Shown here: positions 34,622 to 45,359 of the stretch, piece by piece
Layout: every line of letters begins with the position of its first letter
Position numbering within the stretch: position 1 is the first letter of the stretch
DNA from: Aedes albopictus
Lineage: Eukaryota; Arthropoda; Insecta; Diptera; Culicidae
NCBI RefSeq assembly: GCF_035046485.1
Contig: NC_085138.1
Coordinates: 431,445,265 to 431,509,264, forward strand
Direction: 5' to 3'
Length of the DNA: 64,000 bases
Program-made: the position numbers and the translations under genes
The notes under the pieces: generated by a model
What the model saw: the letters and a program-made list of their open reading frames with translations, nothing else
The model's database searches: none
Told to the model about the DNA's origin: nothing

Positions 34622-36181
34622 CACAATGGTCCGAGGACCAACATTAAGTGGAAAAAAATAATAACTCAAAAACCATCCAAGATAGAGTCTTCATGTCTTC
34701 TAGACATTTGCTCGTGAGTCCAAGCCGCGTTATATGCAAAAGTGTCCTAAACGCCAAATCTTAAAATACTTCATATTACAGCACCTAACTTTTTTATTTC
34801 AAAAGATATCGAAATAAAATGTTCTGCAAAGTTGAAGAAGGTAAAAACCCCGACAATTTCAGTAGCAAGTTACGCTATTGCAATTGCAAATAGTGCTTTA
34901 CGGTGCGAAATATGCATCAAAACTTCAATCGTTAAACTTAAATAGTTTTAAAGATTTGGAATAAAGAAAAGTGGCAGCACTTGATTTTGATCGTTGACGA
35001 AATTGACTGACTACGTGTCGCATCCTATCCTAGGATCAAAGGCCTTTCATAATATATGTCAAACATATAAAACTGGACGGTCCACAATTCAATTTAAAAT
35101 TTGCATACGATCACCAGATGCATATATCTGATGAATTAAGAAATCGAAAAACTATAGGGAATTTGTTTTATATTTTTGCTCACTTACACAAAGGAACAAA
35201 ACAAAACAAAAAAGACAACATTGGGTTCATCGCTACTCGAATGTTTAAGATAAGTGATCTTGAAACACGAGTAGATGTTGAACTCGGACATTATGGATGT
35301 CATTTTTCGTGAATTTGATGCCTAAAATACGGTCATAGTCAAATCACATTTAAGGAGAAACTTCAGAGAATACAAACATGGCTGCCACAATGGCCAACTT
35401 GGTCCCCTACTCACGATTTCAAGAGCACCAATCTTGAAAATTCGTGAACAAATGCTCTCGATTTGGAAAAGCTGCCTCTTTTTGAAAGTGAGCAAAGCCA
35501 GGATAAACAAGTGCGGCTTGATTCGATGCTTCGTTCGTCAGATTTGTGCCTCTAAAGTTTGTATGCAAAATTGTAATGGGATTTCTTGATGTTTCACCTT
35601 AAAACGCAAAACAAAAAAAACACCCTCTCCAAAATTTGTTAAAATGCAGTTTTTGTCATACTAGATCCGGTGGTGGGAGAAAATTAAAGATTCACTTGCG
35701 CCTTTTTCAAATGTTACGCTAGAAAAATTGGCTTAAAAAAGTACAAAAATACTTATATATTTTGATAGAAACATCGTACAGCTTTGATGTCTTCTGACGA
35801 AATGTGTATTTTGGCAATATGTACAATTGCTCTGAACATAGTAGGCTTGAAAAAATGATAGTTTTTGACATATGACAAAAAAACCGATTTCAATAAGTTA
35901 TATCTCCTCAGATTGAAGAGATAGAAAAAACTGCTCTTCGAGAAAGTTGTCGGGGGTTTTACCTTCTTCAACTTTGCAGAACATTTTATTTCGATATCTT
36001 TTGAAATAAAAAAGTTAGGTGCTGAAATATGAAGTATTTTAAGATTTGGCGTTTAGGACACTTTTGCATATAACGCGGCTTGGACTCACGAGCAAATGTC
36101 TAGAAGACATGAAGACTCTATCTTGAATGGTTTTTGAGTTATTAATTTTTTCCACTTAATGTTGGTCCTCGGACCATTGTG
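34622..36181. mobile_element. Transib-like non-autonomous element with RSS-like ends
   Basis: The ends are inverted repeats of about 235 bases (34622-34859 and 35943-36181). Each terminus begins CACAATG, the heptamer typical of Transib elements and close to the V(D)J signal heptamer. Then comes a spacer of exactly 23 bases (34629-34651), then an A-rich nonamer-like AAAAAAATA (34652-34660). The right end mirrors this with the same 23-base spacer and AAAAAATTA. The target duplication is CGATG (34617-34621 and 36182-36186), the 5-bp length known for Transib. The interior has no transposase and contains a separate TTAA MITE at 35350-35602. Removal with one CGATG restores the host LINE frame. Confidence 0.8.
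35350..35602. mobile_element. TTAA-flanked MITE (copy B) inside the Transib-like element
   Basis: The ends TTAAGGAGAAACTTC and GATGTTTCACCTTAA and the interior match copy A at 9994-10604, without its nested insertion. At 253 bp this is the complete form of the family in this window. It is the third nesting level: MITE within Transib-like element within RTE LINE. Confidence 0.75.
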
Positions 36182-36186
36182 CGATG

Positions 36187-37175
36187 GTTGCTCGCCGCGT
36201 GACGTGAAAATCGTTGTCGGCGACATGAACGCGCAGGTAGGAAGGGAGGAAATGTTCAGACCGGTAATCGGGCGAAACAGCCTGCACGCCGTATCGAATG
36301 ATAACGGCCAGCGATGCGTAAACTTTGCAGCCTCCCGTGGTATGGTAGTCCGAAGCACCTTCTTCCCCCGCAAAGATATCCACAAAGCCACCTGGAGATC
36401 ACCCGACCATCAAACAGAAAACCAAATCGACCACGTTCTAATCGACGGTAAATTCTTCTCAGATATAACCAACGTCCGCACATACCGCAGTGCGAATATA
36501 GATTCGGATCACTACTTAGTCGCTGTATGCATGCGCTCAAAACTTTCGACAGTTATCACCACGCGTCGAAGTCGAACGCCGCGGCTCAACATCGAGCAAC
36601 TTCGTAACGTAGAAGTGGCTCAAGACTACGCGCAGCAGTTAGCAGTGGCCCTACCAACGGAAGAGCAGCTTGGCACAGCTACACTTGAAGATGGCTGGAG
36701 GGACATCCGATCCGCCATAGGTAGTACCTCGGCTACAGCACTAGGCTTCGCGACTCCGAATCACAGAAACGACTGGTACGACGGCGAATGTGAACAGTTG
36801 AAAAACGAGAAGAATGCAGCATGGGCGAGAATGCTGCAATACCGTACGAGAGCGAATGAGGCACGTTACAAACTGGCGCGGAACAGGCAGAACTCAGTCT
36901 TCCGGATGAAGAAGCGCCAGCAGGAAGAACGAGATCGCGAAGCGATGGAAGAGCTGTACCGCGCTAAGGAAACACGAAAGTTCTACGAGAAGCTGAACCG
37001 CTCGCGCAGAGGCTTTGTGCCACAAGCCGACATGTGCCGAGATAATCACGGTAATATTCCCGTGACAAACACGAGCGAGCGTGAGGTGGTCGAGAGGTGG
37101 CGGCAGCATTACGATGAGCACCTCAATGGCGACGTTGCAAGTACCGAAGGTGGCGTGGTAACAGATCTAGGAGTA
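36187..37175 (+). pseudogene. RTE ORF, endonuclease C-terminal half and linker
   Basis: This continues the endonuclease: DVKIVVGDMNAQVGR with the catalytic GDMN at 36219-36230, TWRSPDHQTENQIDHVLI, and the terminal IDSDHYLV with the catalytic SDH at 36504-36512. A long charged linker rich in R, E and K follows (YRTRANEARYKLARNRQNSVFRMKKRQQEE near 36840-36930), then FYEKLNRSRRGFV and HLNGDV, as in other RTE ORFs. It is uninterrupted for nearly a kilobase until the TA-type MITE at 37176. All catalytic positions I can identify are intact, so the copy was inactivated mainly by insertions. Confidence 0.85.
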
Positions 37176-37432
37176 CACTACCCGTCATAAGTACGGACTC
37201 ACAAAAAATATTGCAACAATATTGCATCATCCTGACTCACCTCGATATCTCCAAAACCTGAGGACTTACAAAGGTGTTATCTTCAGGAAAGTTATTCAGA
37301 AGACCAAAAGCAACAACTTTTCTGAAGGCGGCATTTTTGTAGGTGTTCTGGTTTTAGAGATATCGAGGTGAGTCAGGGTGATGCAATATTGTTGCAATAC
37401 TTTTTGTGAGTCCGTACTTATGACGGGTAGTG
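37176..37432. mobile_element. TA-flanked MITE (257 bp) inside the RTE ORF
   Basis: Nearly perfect terminal inverted repeats of about 85 bases begin CACTACCCGTCATAAGTACG and flank a short loop. TA is duplicated at 37174-37175 and 37433-37434. Removing the element plus one TA (259 bases) puts the upstream endonuclease/linker frame and the downstream RT frame in the same register, reading through DLGV to CAQDERLP. The MITE has no coding capacity of its own. Confidence 0.9.
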
Positions 37433-37434
37433 TA

Positions 37435-38578
37435 TGTGCACAGGACGAAAGACTGCCGGCCCCTGACCTTCAAGAGATTGAGGAGGAGGTTGGCCGGTTG
37501 AAAAACAACAAAGCCGCTGGAGCAGATCAACTACCAAGCGAGCTTCTAAAATACGGTGGAGAAGCACTAGTGAGAGCACTACACTGGGTCATTACCAAGA
37601 TTTGGGAGGAGGTAGTATTACCGGAGGAATGGATGGAAGGTATCGTGTGTCCCATCTACAAAAAGGGCGACAAGTTGGATTGCGGGAACTACCGCGCGAT
37701 CACACTACTGAGCGCTGCCTACAAAATACTCTCTCAAATTTTATGCCGCCGTCTATCACCGATCGCAAGAGAGTTCGTGGGGCAATATCAGGCTGGATTT
37801 ATGGGTGAACGCGCTACAACGGACCAGATGTTCGCCATCCGCCAGGTGTTGCAGAAATGCCGCGAATTCAACGTGCCCACACATCACTTGTTCATCGATT
37901 TCAAATCGGCGTATGATACAATCGATCGAGAACAGCTATGGCAGATTATGCACGAATACGGATTCCCGGATAAACTGATACGGTTGATCAAGGCGACGAT
38001 GGATCGAGTGATGTGCGTAGTTCGAGTATCAGGGACACTCTCGAGTCCCTTCGAATCTCGCAGAGGGTTACGGCAAGGTGATGGTCTTTCGTGCTTGCTG
38101 TTAAACATTGCTTTGGAGGGTGTAATAAGAAGAGCGGGGATAAACACGAGTGGGACGATTTTCACGAAGTCCGTTCAGCTGCTTGGTTTCGCCGATGATA
38201 TTGATATTATTGCTCGTAAATTTGAGACGATGGCGGAAACGTACATCCGACTAAAGAGTGAAGCCAGGCGAATCGTTATTAATGTGTCGAAGACAAAGTA
38301 CATGATGGCAAAGGGCTCCAGGGAGGAATCACCGCGCCCGCCACCCCGAATTCATATCGACGGTGATGAAATCGAGGCGGTTGAAGAATTCGTGTACTTG
38401 GGCTCACTGGTGACCGACGACAACGACACCAGCAGAGAAATTCAGAGGCGCATTGTGGTAGGAAATCGTGCCTACTTTGGACTCCGCAGAACTCTACGAT
38501 CGAATAAAGTTCGCCGTAACACGAAGTTAACCATCTACAAAACGCTGCTTAGACCGGTCGTCCTCTATGAGCACGAAA
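37435..38578 (+). pseudogene. RTE ORF, reverse transcriptase domain
   Basis: RT blocks are intact in order: GRLKNNKAAGADQLPSELLK near 37495, CPIYKKGDKLDCGNYRAITL near 37650, FIDFKSAYDTID near 37891 with the first catalytic Asp at 37897-37899, GLRQGDGLS near 38067, and LGFADDIDII with FADD at 38188-38199. EFVYLGSLVTDD and IYKTLLRPVVLYEHETW follow. The frame is open from the MITE to about 38578, where an indel shifts the remainder (FERKVLRTIYGG) into another frame. The apparent start inside the MITE at 37378 is spurious. The RT core itself shows no missing key residue. Confidence 0.9.
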
Positions 38579-39155
38579 CATGGACCAACGCACCCTTGGA
38601 GTTTTCGAACGGAAGGTGTTGCGTACCATCTACGGCGGAGTGCAGATGGAAGACGGGACTTGGAGAAGGCGAATGAACCACGAGCTGCATCAGCTGCTGG
38701 GAGAACCAACCATCGTCCATACCGCGAAAATCGGGAGGCTACGGTGGGCGGGTCACGTCATCAGGATGTCGGATAGCAACCCGACTAAAATGGTTCTCGA
38801 GAGTCATCCGACCGGTACAAGAAGACGTGGGCGCAGCGAGCTAGGTGGGTCGACCAAGTGGAGGATGATCTGCGGGATGGCATTCACCATTTGCAAAGAG
38901 TTACATTCACTTGCTACTATCTCAGTTCATAAGCATGCTATCAAAAAACAATGTATGGATGACTTTTACCTTGTAGTTTTATCTGAAAGTTTGCTGAATA
39001 TCATAAGGGCCGCACACGCCGTAACTCTTTGCAAATGGTGAATGCCATCCCTGCGCACCCTACGCAGAGTGCGGAACTGGAGACAAACATCCATGGACCG
39101 AGTGGAATGGAGGCGGCTACTATGTACAGCAGAGGCCACCCCGGCCTTAGCCTGA
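38579..39155 (+). pseudogene. RTE ORF, frameshifted C-terminal domain
   Basis: After an indel near 38578 the frame continues as DQRTLGVFERKVLRTIYGG, MNHELHQLLGEPTIVHTAKI and GRLRWAGHVIRMSD. A second, probably one-base, deletion near 38830 shifts it again, giving QRARWVDQVEDDL. The 176-bp MITE at 38875-39050 then interrupts it, and the last 34 codons (LRTLRRVRNWRQ ... RRLLCTAEATPALA, stop at 39153-39155) follow. The C-terminus is that expected of this RTE family. Two point indels and one insertion therefore affect the C-terminal third. Confidence 0.8.
38875..39050. mobile_element. 176-bp MITE inside the RTE C-terminus
   Basis: Perfect 30-base terminal inverted repeats start GGATGGCATTCACCATTTGC. 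The direct duplication is CTGCG (38870-38874 and 39051-39055). An alternative reading with ends GGGATGG gives a 3-bp duplication TGC. Removing it joins DDL to RTLRRVRNW, the expected RTE C-terminal text. It has no coding capacity, and its superfamily is not assigned. Confidence 0.85.
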
Positions 39156-39182
39156 CCGGTAAGGTAAGTACTATTTTGCCCC

Positions 39183-40150
39183 AGTTTCCTGCGCTCATGA
39201 AGATGGCATGCCCCGTAGACATTATTTCCGGTGGTCCAATAAATCAAAATGCAAACAGACTGGAAGTACACCACGGCAGTCCACCACAGTTCACATGAAT
39301 CCGAGACGAAAGCACAAAGATATGCGCAAATCGGAATTGAAAATAAAAAAAAAGCGTAGAGCTTACGCTTTTGCGTCGGTTGTCATTCGGGCTTCTTATG
39401 CAGCGAGCGCCACAATTGAGTTACATAACTACCAGAGAAGCGTCAGAAAACAGAAACATTTTATTGTTTGTAGCCTGACGCACCCGCCCCCGAGGAAGAG
39501 ATTTACGATGTGAAAAGATCAAATTGTGGGTGCATTTTAATTCTACGGCGTTTGTACTCCGGGACTGGACGAGCGACGAAATGGAAGCAGCTTTAAATTT
39601 GGTCCGAATTGAATGGTAAAGCCACACTGCTGAGTACCTTTTTGGTTGTGACGGGGGTGGACGATTGTTTGTATGAACTGATTACAGTGATTTCCAGTGG
39701 GATTAATTGTTCACCGGCTGTGGGGTAGCACAGCTTGAAAGTGGGTTAATGGAACTGGACCACTGACTGGGTGGTTAGTTGGTGCGTCTGTAGAGAGAGC
39801 ATTCATCATTTGAACATTGAGAGTTCTTCACATGATTGTGCAGCACAAGTTAATATACGAATAAGACAATTTTAGCTTCAATTAGACAATGAAGTTCCTT
39901 AAACTTGTGAGAAGGTGGCTTCGTCAAACAGTTGACCGAAATGTAGTCCTGTATATTTTTCATTTAATATTGTTTTAACAATTGAAAATTAAATCAAACT
40001 TAATTTACTAGTACATACTACACTACAGTACACTACTGTACACAATCGTTTCAGCCAGTTTCGTCATAAATCAGTAGTACCACAAATAGTGTAAAGGAAT
40101 TTTGTAGGATAACAATGCAAAGATACTGCAGCATGGAACCCGACAGAACA
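39183..40150. other. No gene recognised
   Basis: This is spacer after the LINE with a short A-rich tract near 39340. No supported gene or element end is visible. Confidence 0.4.
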
Positions 40151-40165
40151 TAGAACTCTTGAGAC

Positions 40166-40287
40166 CCACGGTTCCCAACCTTGGCTCTCGCGACCCCCCA
40201 GTCGGTCATCACTGCGCTTTTCGTAAAACAATCGAAGCGTGCCTGCAAGCGATTGGGGGGTCGCGAAACGAAGGTTGGGAAGCTATG
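40166..40287. mobile_element. hAT-like MITE, about 122 bp
   Basis: The terminal inverted repeats are of the hAT type, beginning CACGGTTCCCAACCTTGG on the left and, read from the right, CATAGCTTCCCAACCTTCG. A CGCGACCCCCCA/TGGGGGGTCGCG pair lies inside. Flanks CTTGAGAC (40158-40165) and CTTTAGAC (40288-40295) agree at 7 of 8 positions, consistent with an aged 8-bp duplication. The interior is only about 55 bases and non-coding. Confidence 0.7.
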
Positions 40288-40295
40288 CTTTAGAC

Positions 40296-41759
40296 AGAAG
40301 TCTCACGATGGACAGAAGGCAAAATTATTGAAAGGTGGAAGAAGCACTTTGACGAGCATCGAAGAACGTGAAGTAGATAGAACGTTTGTAGTCATTTATG
40401 TAAGAAATTATTGCAGAGGTTGAGGTGTAGTCATCAAAATTAAGAATATCCACTCTAAATTGCCTGAGTTACGGAAAACTGGTAATGGAACAAGAGCATT
40501 CAACACCTGTTAAACACTTTCGTGATAGCGCTGCAAACAAGTTCTGAAAGATGGGGATGGAGAATCTTATCGATAACCGCAAAGCTGTTTCTCTTCAGAG
40601 AGTACGATCATGCAATCGGCTCCACCCGTATCACGTTAATTTAATTTGATTTTGATTTAAATGCCTGCCAGTGATAGATCTCCAGCTCGTGTAGCGGCGA
40701 CCACACGGCAGTTATCTCTCATTCCGGCCACGCTAAATTACCACAGCAAATTACTATATTTAAGAGTGGGATTTATTGCACACCCTTTGGCTCAGTACCG
40801 CTCGATGTTCATGTAGGTAGGTACGATGAGCGATTAGGCCCTTCCAAGGTGCAACTTTATGTAACATTGTTTGGTCCTACCACATGGGGCCTACCACCAT
40901 TCATTCCGAAGAAGCGCGTAGGAAGTCGCCAGCGAGACCCAATTGCGCAGCAATTCGACTTCCACCCTTACCTCGAGCGAGCGACACAATGTGACAAGTT
41001 GCTGATGCTAACTGACTTGGACTTGGCTGCGAATTCAGATGTTGTTCCAGCCGAGCTCAAAATGGGACACACCATTTTCCACCCGAAAAGAATTACCATA
41101 CAATGGATGAATTTGTTTTCTTCCGAAAACAGATTTCCACCCGCTAAGCTTTGGCTGTTTTGCTGCTGATGGTGGCTGTCACAAAAATAGGTCTTTCGTT
41201 AGGTGCTCTGCTGGGCTAAGTTAGGTACGACGGAAATGGGTCGCAACATAGTTGGAGATGCGGAAAAAGAGAAAGATTTGGATTCCGACTGACGGCGGCG
41301 CGCACACCACGTGCAGCCTGGCGCATCTGCTTCAACTTGCTGCTGCAGTCGTTCGTTGCTTCGTCTGTCCATCAGTGGAACGCATCAAAAGCGAAAGACG
41401 GCGACGTCGGAATGGGATGAAAGTCTGCCTTTATGTTGTTTATGCTTCAGTTGGCTTTTCTTTCTCTCTACGAACATGAATATTCAGTGGGAAGTAACAG
41501 TTGTTCTTGTAAAACTAAACTCGGTCTAATATGGCATAATTTTACTGCCTTTTATTGCAGCCAGGTGTGGTTGCAGCACCCAATTGGGCGAATGAGGAAC
41601 AATGAAATTGGAAGTGGGTACTCAATAATTGTAGGTGGAAATATTTTGCTTTTAAATTATTTTTTTTAATTACTTTTAAAATATTTAACATTTCTCTCTA
41701 AATGCAGAATTAATGGCGATTTTATATTTGAGCTTCTAATAATTCAAAAATAAAGCATG
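40296..41759. other. No gene recognised
   Basis: This is unique-looking DNA. A segment at 41558-41608 has a strong polypyrimidine-AG acceptor on its left (CTTTTATTGCAG) and a weak GT donor on its right. It has no protein-like frame, so I do not call an exon. GC-richer text at 40660-41480 could be regulatory. Confidence 0.3.
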
Positions 41760-41761
41760 TA

Positions 41762-41976
41762 GGGTATGTGTGCCATCAGTAATCTCATGCTCCCATATTC
41801 ATCCTATTCGAGAACAAGCGATTACGGCACCGATTGATTCCGTTCTTTTTGTTCTCATGGGTGCTCACTTCTAACAAAAAATACAAAAATAAGAAACAAA
41901 ACAAACAGCGCTTCAATCCTTTGTTTTTCGTAGGATGAAAATGGGAGCCACATGCTTAATAAGGGAACTAATACCC
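41762..41976. mobile_element. TA-flanked MITE, 215 bp (copy 1 of 2)
   Basis: It begins GGGTATGTGTGCCATCAG and ends AAGGGAACTAATACCC, flanked by TA (41760-41761 and 41977-41978). An 85-90 percent identical direct copy lies at 42446-42660. Terminal repeats are short and imperfect. The element is non-coding. Confidence 0.8.
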
Positions 41977-41978
41977 TA

Positions 41979-42443
41979 CCTGCAGTAATTGGAACACAAA
42001 TGTGCAACTATAACTTTGCAATTGATCGGAGAAGTTGATATTTGCTGTATGATTATTGTTTATGCCAAAATAATAAAATAAAAGACTCGGTGCAGTGGTT
42101 GTAACTGTTGCGCACAAATAAATAAAGGTGCATTCAATTATTTTATAGGGTAAAGGTGGACAAAGACGCGACTGCCTTAGGGTTAATGATGAAAGTTCGT
42201 AAGAATTATATTTGTGAGTGTTTCTCATATTTTTGTAATGTTCGTAACTAAAGGGAAAGGGATACGAGGTTTGAGGACATTTCACCGTATGAACACAAAA
42301 TTGAATCACTGAAGGAAGTTCGATACCAGCATGAACTCGATATTCAGTAAACGCTCATGTAGATCTGTGTATCAGCACTTGTGTTCCGTCAACCGAGAAG
42401 ATAATCCTCCGTCACCTCTCTGAGCTCTCAACATACATACAGG
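41979..42443. other. Spacer between two copies of one MITE
   Basis: Non-repetitive DNA separates the two MITE copies. I see no feature. Confidence 0.4.
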
Positions 42444-42445
42444 TA

Positions 42446-42660
42446 GGGTATGTGTGCCATCAGTAATCTCACGCTCCCATATTCATCCTATTCGAAAACA
42501 AGCGATTACGACATCGTTTGATTCCGTTCTTTTTGCTTTCATGCGTGCTCACTTCTAACAAAAAATACAAAAATAAGAAATAAAACAAACAGCGCTTCAA
42601 TCCTTTGTTTTTCGTGAGATGAAAATGGGAGCCACATGCTTAATAAGGGAACCAATACCC
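42446..42660. mobile_element. TA-flanked MITE, 215 bp (copy 2 of 2)
   Basis: Same family, length and orientation as 41762-41976, with its own TA flanks (42444-42445 and 42661-42662). Separate TA duplications argue for two insertions, though segmental duplication cannot be excluded by eye. Confidence 0.8.
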
Positions 42661-42662
42661 TA

Positions 42663-44560
42663 TGTATAGTAATCCCAAAGAAAAGCGAAACACACCAACA
42701 ACAAAAAATCACTCATCGTCATCCATCGTCTTCCCGCGAAGCCGGTATTGTTCGACTTGTTCTTCCCTCGGACCATTACCGGATCGGAACAGTCAGCAGT
42801 GCGAAGAAAAGTGCAGTAGTTAAACCGGTTCCGTGAAAGGGAATCTCGTGCGCGCTGTTTGAAAGTCAGGTGCACAACACGGCAGTAATGTCTGCCTACA
42901 TATATATGTATGTACCAACCAGTTGTTGTGGTCCAGAAAATCAGCACCGATCACGGCTGTGGGCCACGAGCACGATTATGATCACGTCGAAAGCCCATAA
43001 TCATGCTCGAGATCGAATATGGATGCGCCACTAGGGTGGGCCATGGTAGAGGAAAGTTTTGAAATTTCATTCATGATATCTAAAATTAAAGTTTCAGAGT
43101 TATGTAAAATCCTTTGGAAACTTGAGATCATTAGGTAAACGGAAAGTTTTGCTTTCAAAAACTCATTGTATGTAATTGTGTAGGAAAATCAACTACATAT
43201 TGAATAAAAAGGCTAAAGCTAAATATAGTTGTTATTGGGCACCACTGTTAGTTAACATGGTATTCGTTAATATTATAAATTTTATAAATTATATACCTTG
43301 AGTTAATCTACGGGCATATTTTTTAAGATCTCACTGCTCAAGGTAGCGAACCTTGATGTGTTGTGATGATGTAGATACGGTATTATTAATATTATGGGCT
43401 AAATTTTATGTTTTCTTAAATGAAATTGCTCAGCAGAGTTTAGAACATATGTAGTCCTATACACAACTGAGAGATAACCCACTTTTACCATTTAATGGCT
43501 TGAAATTTCAGATTTGGTCTCTTCTGGATCACTCTATGCCGGCAATAGCAGCAGGTGTGCCGGCAACTAATAAAGCGAATCTGGTGCACCAATTAACTAA
43601 GACAGCTGAGGGCGACCGCCCGCCCATCAGGAAACGCACCAGCCAACTAGAGGTGGTACAAGCACTGTACATATACCCACCAACCGAAGGGGATTTATTC
43701 GATCTAATAAACTTTGGAAAGTGGTAATTAATTCTGATCCGGGAGCCGGATTTTCGCGCGTGCTCCGTGCACGTTCGTTCGCTGCGTGCGTGTGAGACTG
43801 GCTGATCTTGTTGGGTTCATCGTGTGGATTGTTTTGGGTTAACGTAATGCAGCAGGTTCATACATATATTCCACCTGAGCAACTGCTGCAGTAGTTGATG
43901 GGAGGGATTCTCGTAGTGCTACCGATGCTGCAATGGGCGGGAATACTCGCCTCCCCTACGTTCTTGTTGCACCCGGGTCCGAGGACTGTCTCCCATTTCA
44001 TTCGCCAGAAGATATCATAAATTGGAGAAACGTGTAAGGTACGGTTAGTGGAGTTTGTAACTGGTGCGAGCACGCAATCCCGCCGCCGCTACGATCGCGT
44101 ACCTACACTGACTTATGCTCGGAGTGATCATAAATCAGCGCACTGTCTGTTGCAATGTCTTGTTTTTGCTGATTGTTTCATCGTAAATTACTGTCGGAAC
44201 TGCAGGGGGTGCCACTAAACGAAGCTGACAGGTGATCTGGTTTAGTTTTATTTTGACACGTACGGAAAATAGCTCTGGACGTTAAGCGGAATTTTGTTGG
44301 ATGTTTTCTTGATACAAAAATAACAAGTACAAAAATAATTATTATTAAGTAACTTTTTATGCATTCTAACCACTTTTTAAACTCATTTTAAGGGGAAGAA
44401 GGTAAGGATTGTAATCAAATAATCTGTCTTCCGGCGGTATCATCCATTGGTGCATAGGAAAAAAGTTCATCTTCTGAGGGTGTTGCTTATAAACGTTTGG
44501 CGCTGGATATTCTTGCACGATTTAGCTTGGTTTTATCTTGGAATTTTTTAAGAAGTTTTA
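42663..44560. other. No gene recognised
   Basis: This is unique, variably AT-rich DNA. A 14-base imperfect hairpin (CGAGCACGATTATG against CATAATCATGCTCG) sits at 42967-43010. No coding region or element end is supported. Confidence 0.35.
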
Positions 44561-44564
44561 ATTT

Positions 44565-44815
44565 GGAGAGCTGTCGACCCCTGGATTGTTCAGGAGGTTT
44601 CTCAGGAGTTTCTTCAAAAATTCCTTCGGAGGATTAATCAGATTTTAAATTCCGTCCTGGAATTTCTAAGGAGATGCTTCAAAAGATTCAGCGGGAACTG
44701 GCATTTCTTAATGAATTTCTCCGGAAGTTTCTACGGGAGTTCTTTTCAAAAAAAAAAAAACTCCTTCTGAGATTCCTTCAAAATTGTTTCTGTGATTTCT
44801 TCAGCAGATCCTTCA
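44565..44815. repeat. Degenerate repeat field (AATTTCTCCGGAAG units)
   Basis: This is a short block of the degenerate AATTCC family with pyrimidine-rich plus-strand orientation. It runs into the left arm of the inverted-repeat element at 44818. Confidence 0.7.
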
Positions 44816-44817
44816 GA

Positions 44818-45203
44818 GACTTTCTGGAATTTTCGGTTTTCAGCCTAACAAATTGCGTTAAATAATCTTCTATCATCGCCTCACATTTCGGTAATTGGGG
44901 CCTAATAAGGTCAGTAGGTTGGCTCTAGAGGCACGTTCTCCTCCATTCGGGAAATTTGTGCCATTAATAGGGTAATTGAGGCTTAATTATTTATTGAAAT
45001 TGACACAAATTAACTTCAAACATTTAAATTAACATTACATAAGCTCACTCGATACACAAATCAACAGGTCATAAAAATTTTGCAAATTTTCAAACAGACG
45101 GGTTGTAAAGGGTCACGCCTGGTACCCTATTGGGCCATTCGGCGATGATAGAAGATAAATCATCGCAATTTGTTAGACTGAGAACCGAAAATTCCAGAAA
45201 GTC
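44818..45203. mobile_element. Inverted-repeat element, about 386 bp
   Basis: Arms of about 63 bases are inverted copies: GACTTTCTGGAATTTTCGG, CCTAACAAATTGCG and CTTCTATCATCGCC at 44818-44881, mirrored at 45139-45203. The interior is AT-rich. It contains a segment (near 44913-44943, GGCACGTTCT core) that recurs at about 46471-46498 outside the element. No coding region and no clear target duplication are visible. Confidence 0.7.
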
Positions 45204-45359
45204 AACAATCATCCAGTGGCGATCCTTTAGAGTTTCTTCAAATAATTTCATCTGGAATTCTTTCAGGTAGTATTTCCAGTAGTGCGCACTGTTGACTGCA
45301 CGACCGAAACAAACATAGGGACTGCAGGAGTTTCTTTAGATATTCCAGTAGGAATTCCC

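Larger units (their letters stand above)
33746..39167 (+). mobile_element. RTE-clade LINE with 15-bp target duplication and nested insertions
   Basis: The element is bounded by two perfect copies of GTACTATTTTGCCCC (33731-33745 and 39168-39182). It starts TTTTTTGGGCTGCAAAACGG and ends in a short TAAG-type tail (AAGGTAAG). Subtracting three DNA-element insertions (34622-36181, 37176-37432, 38875-39050) and their extra duplications leaves about 3.4 kb, the normal size of a full-length RTE. It has a roughly 300-base 5' leader and a single endonuclease-RT ORF. The endonuclease residues (N, E, GDxN, SDH) and RT residues (D, FADD) are all retained. Two small indels damage the C-terminus. The degenerate repeat field to its left ends about 90 bases before the insertion point. 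Confidence 0.85.

Noticed and set aside
36086..36540. Minus-strand frames over the RTE endonuclease
   Set aside because: They are shadows of the plus-strand LINE ORF, whose motifs are conserved.
37378..37434. ATG start of the RT frame at 37378
   Set aside because: It lies inside the MITE. The real ORF enters from the upstream endonuclease segment.
41558..41608. Possible exon after a strong polypyrimidine-AG site
   Set aside because: The donor side is weak and the frame is not protein-like.
42967..43010. 14-base hairpin
   Set aside because: It is short and imperfect, with no flanking duplication or repeat relatives in the window.
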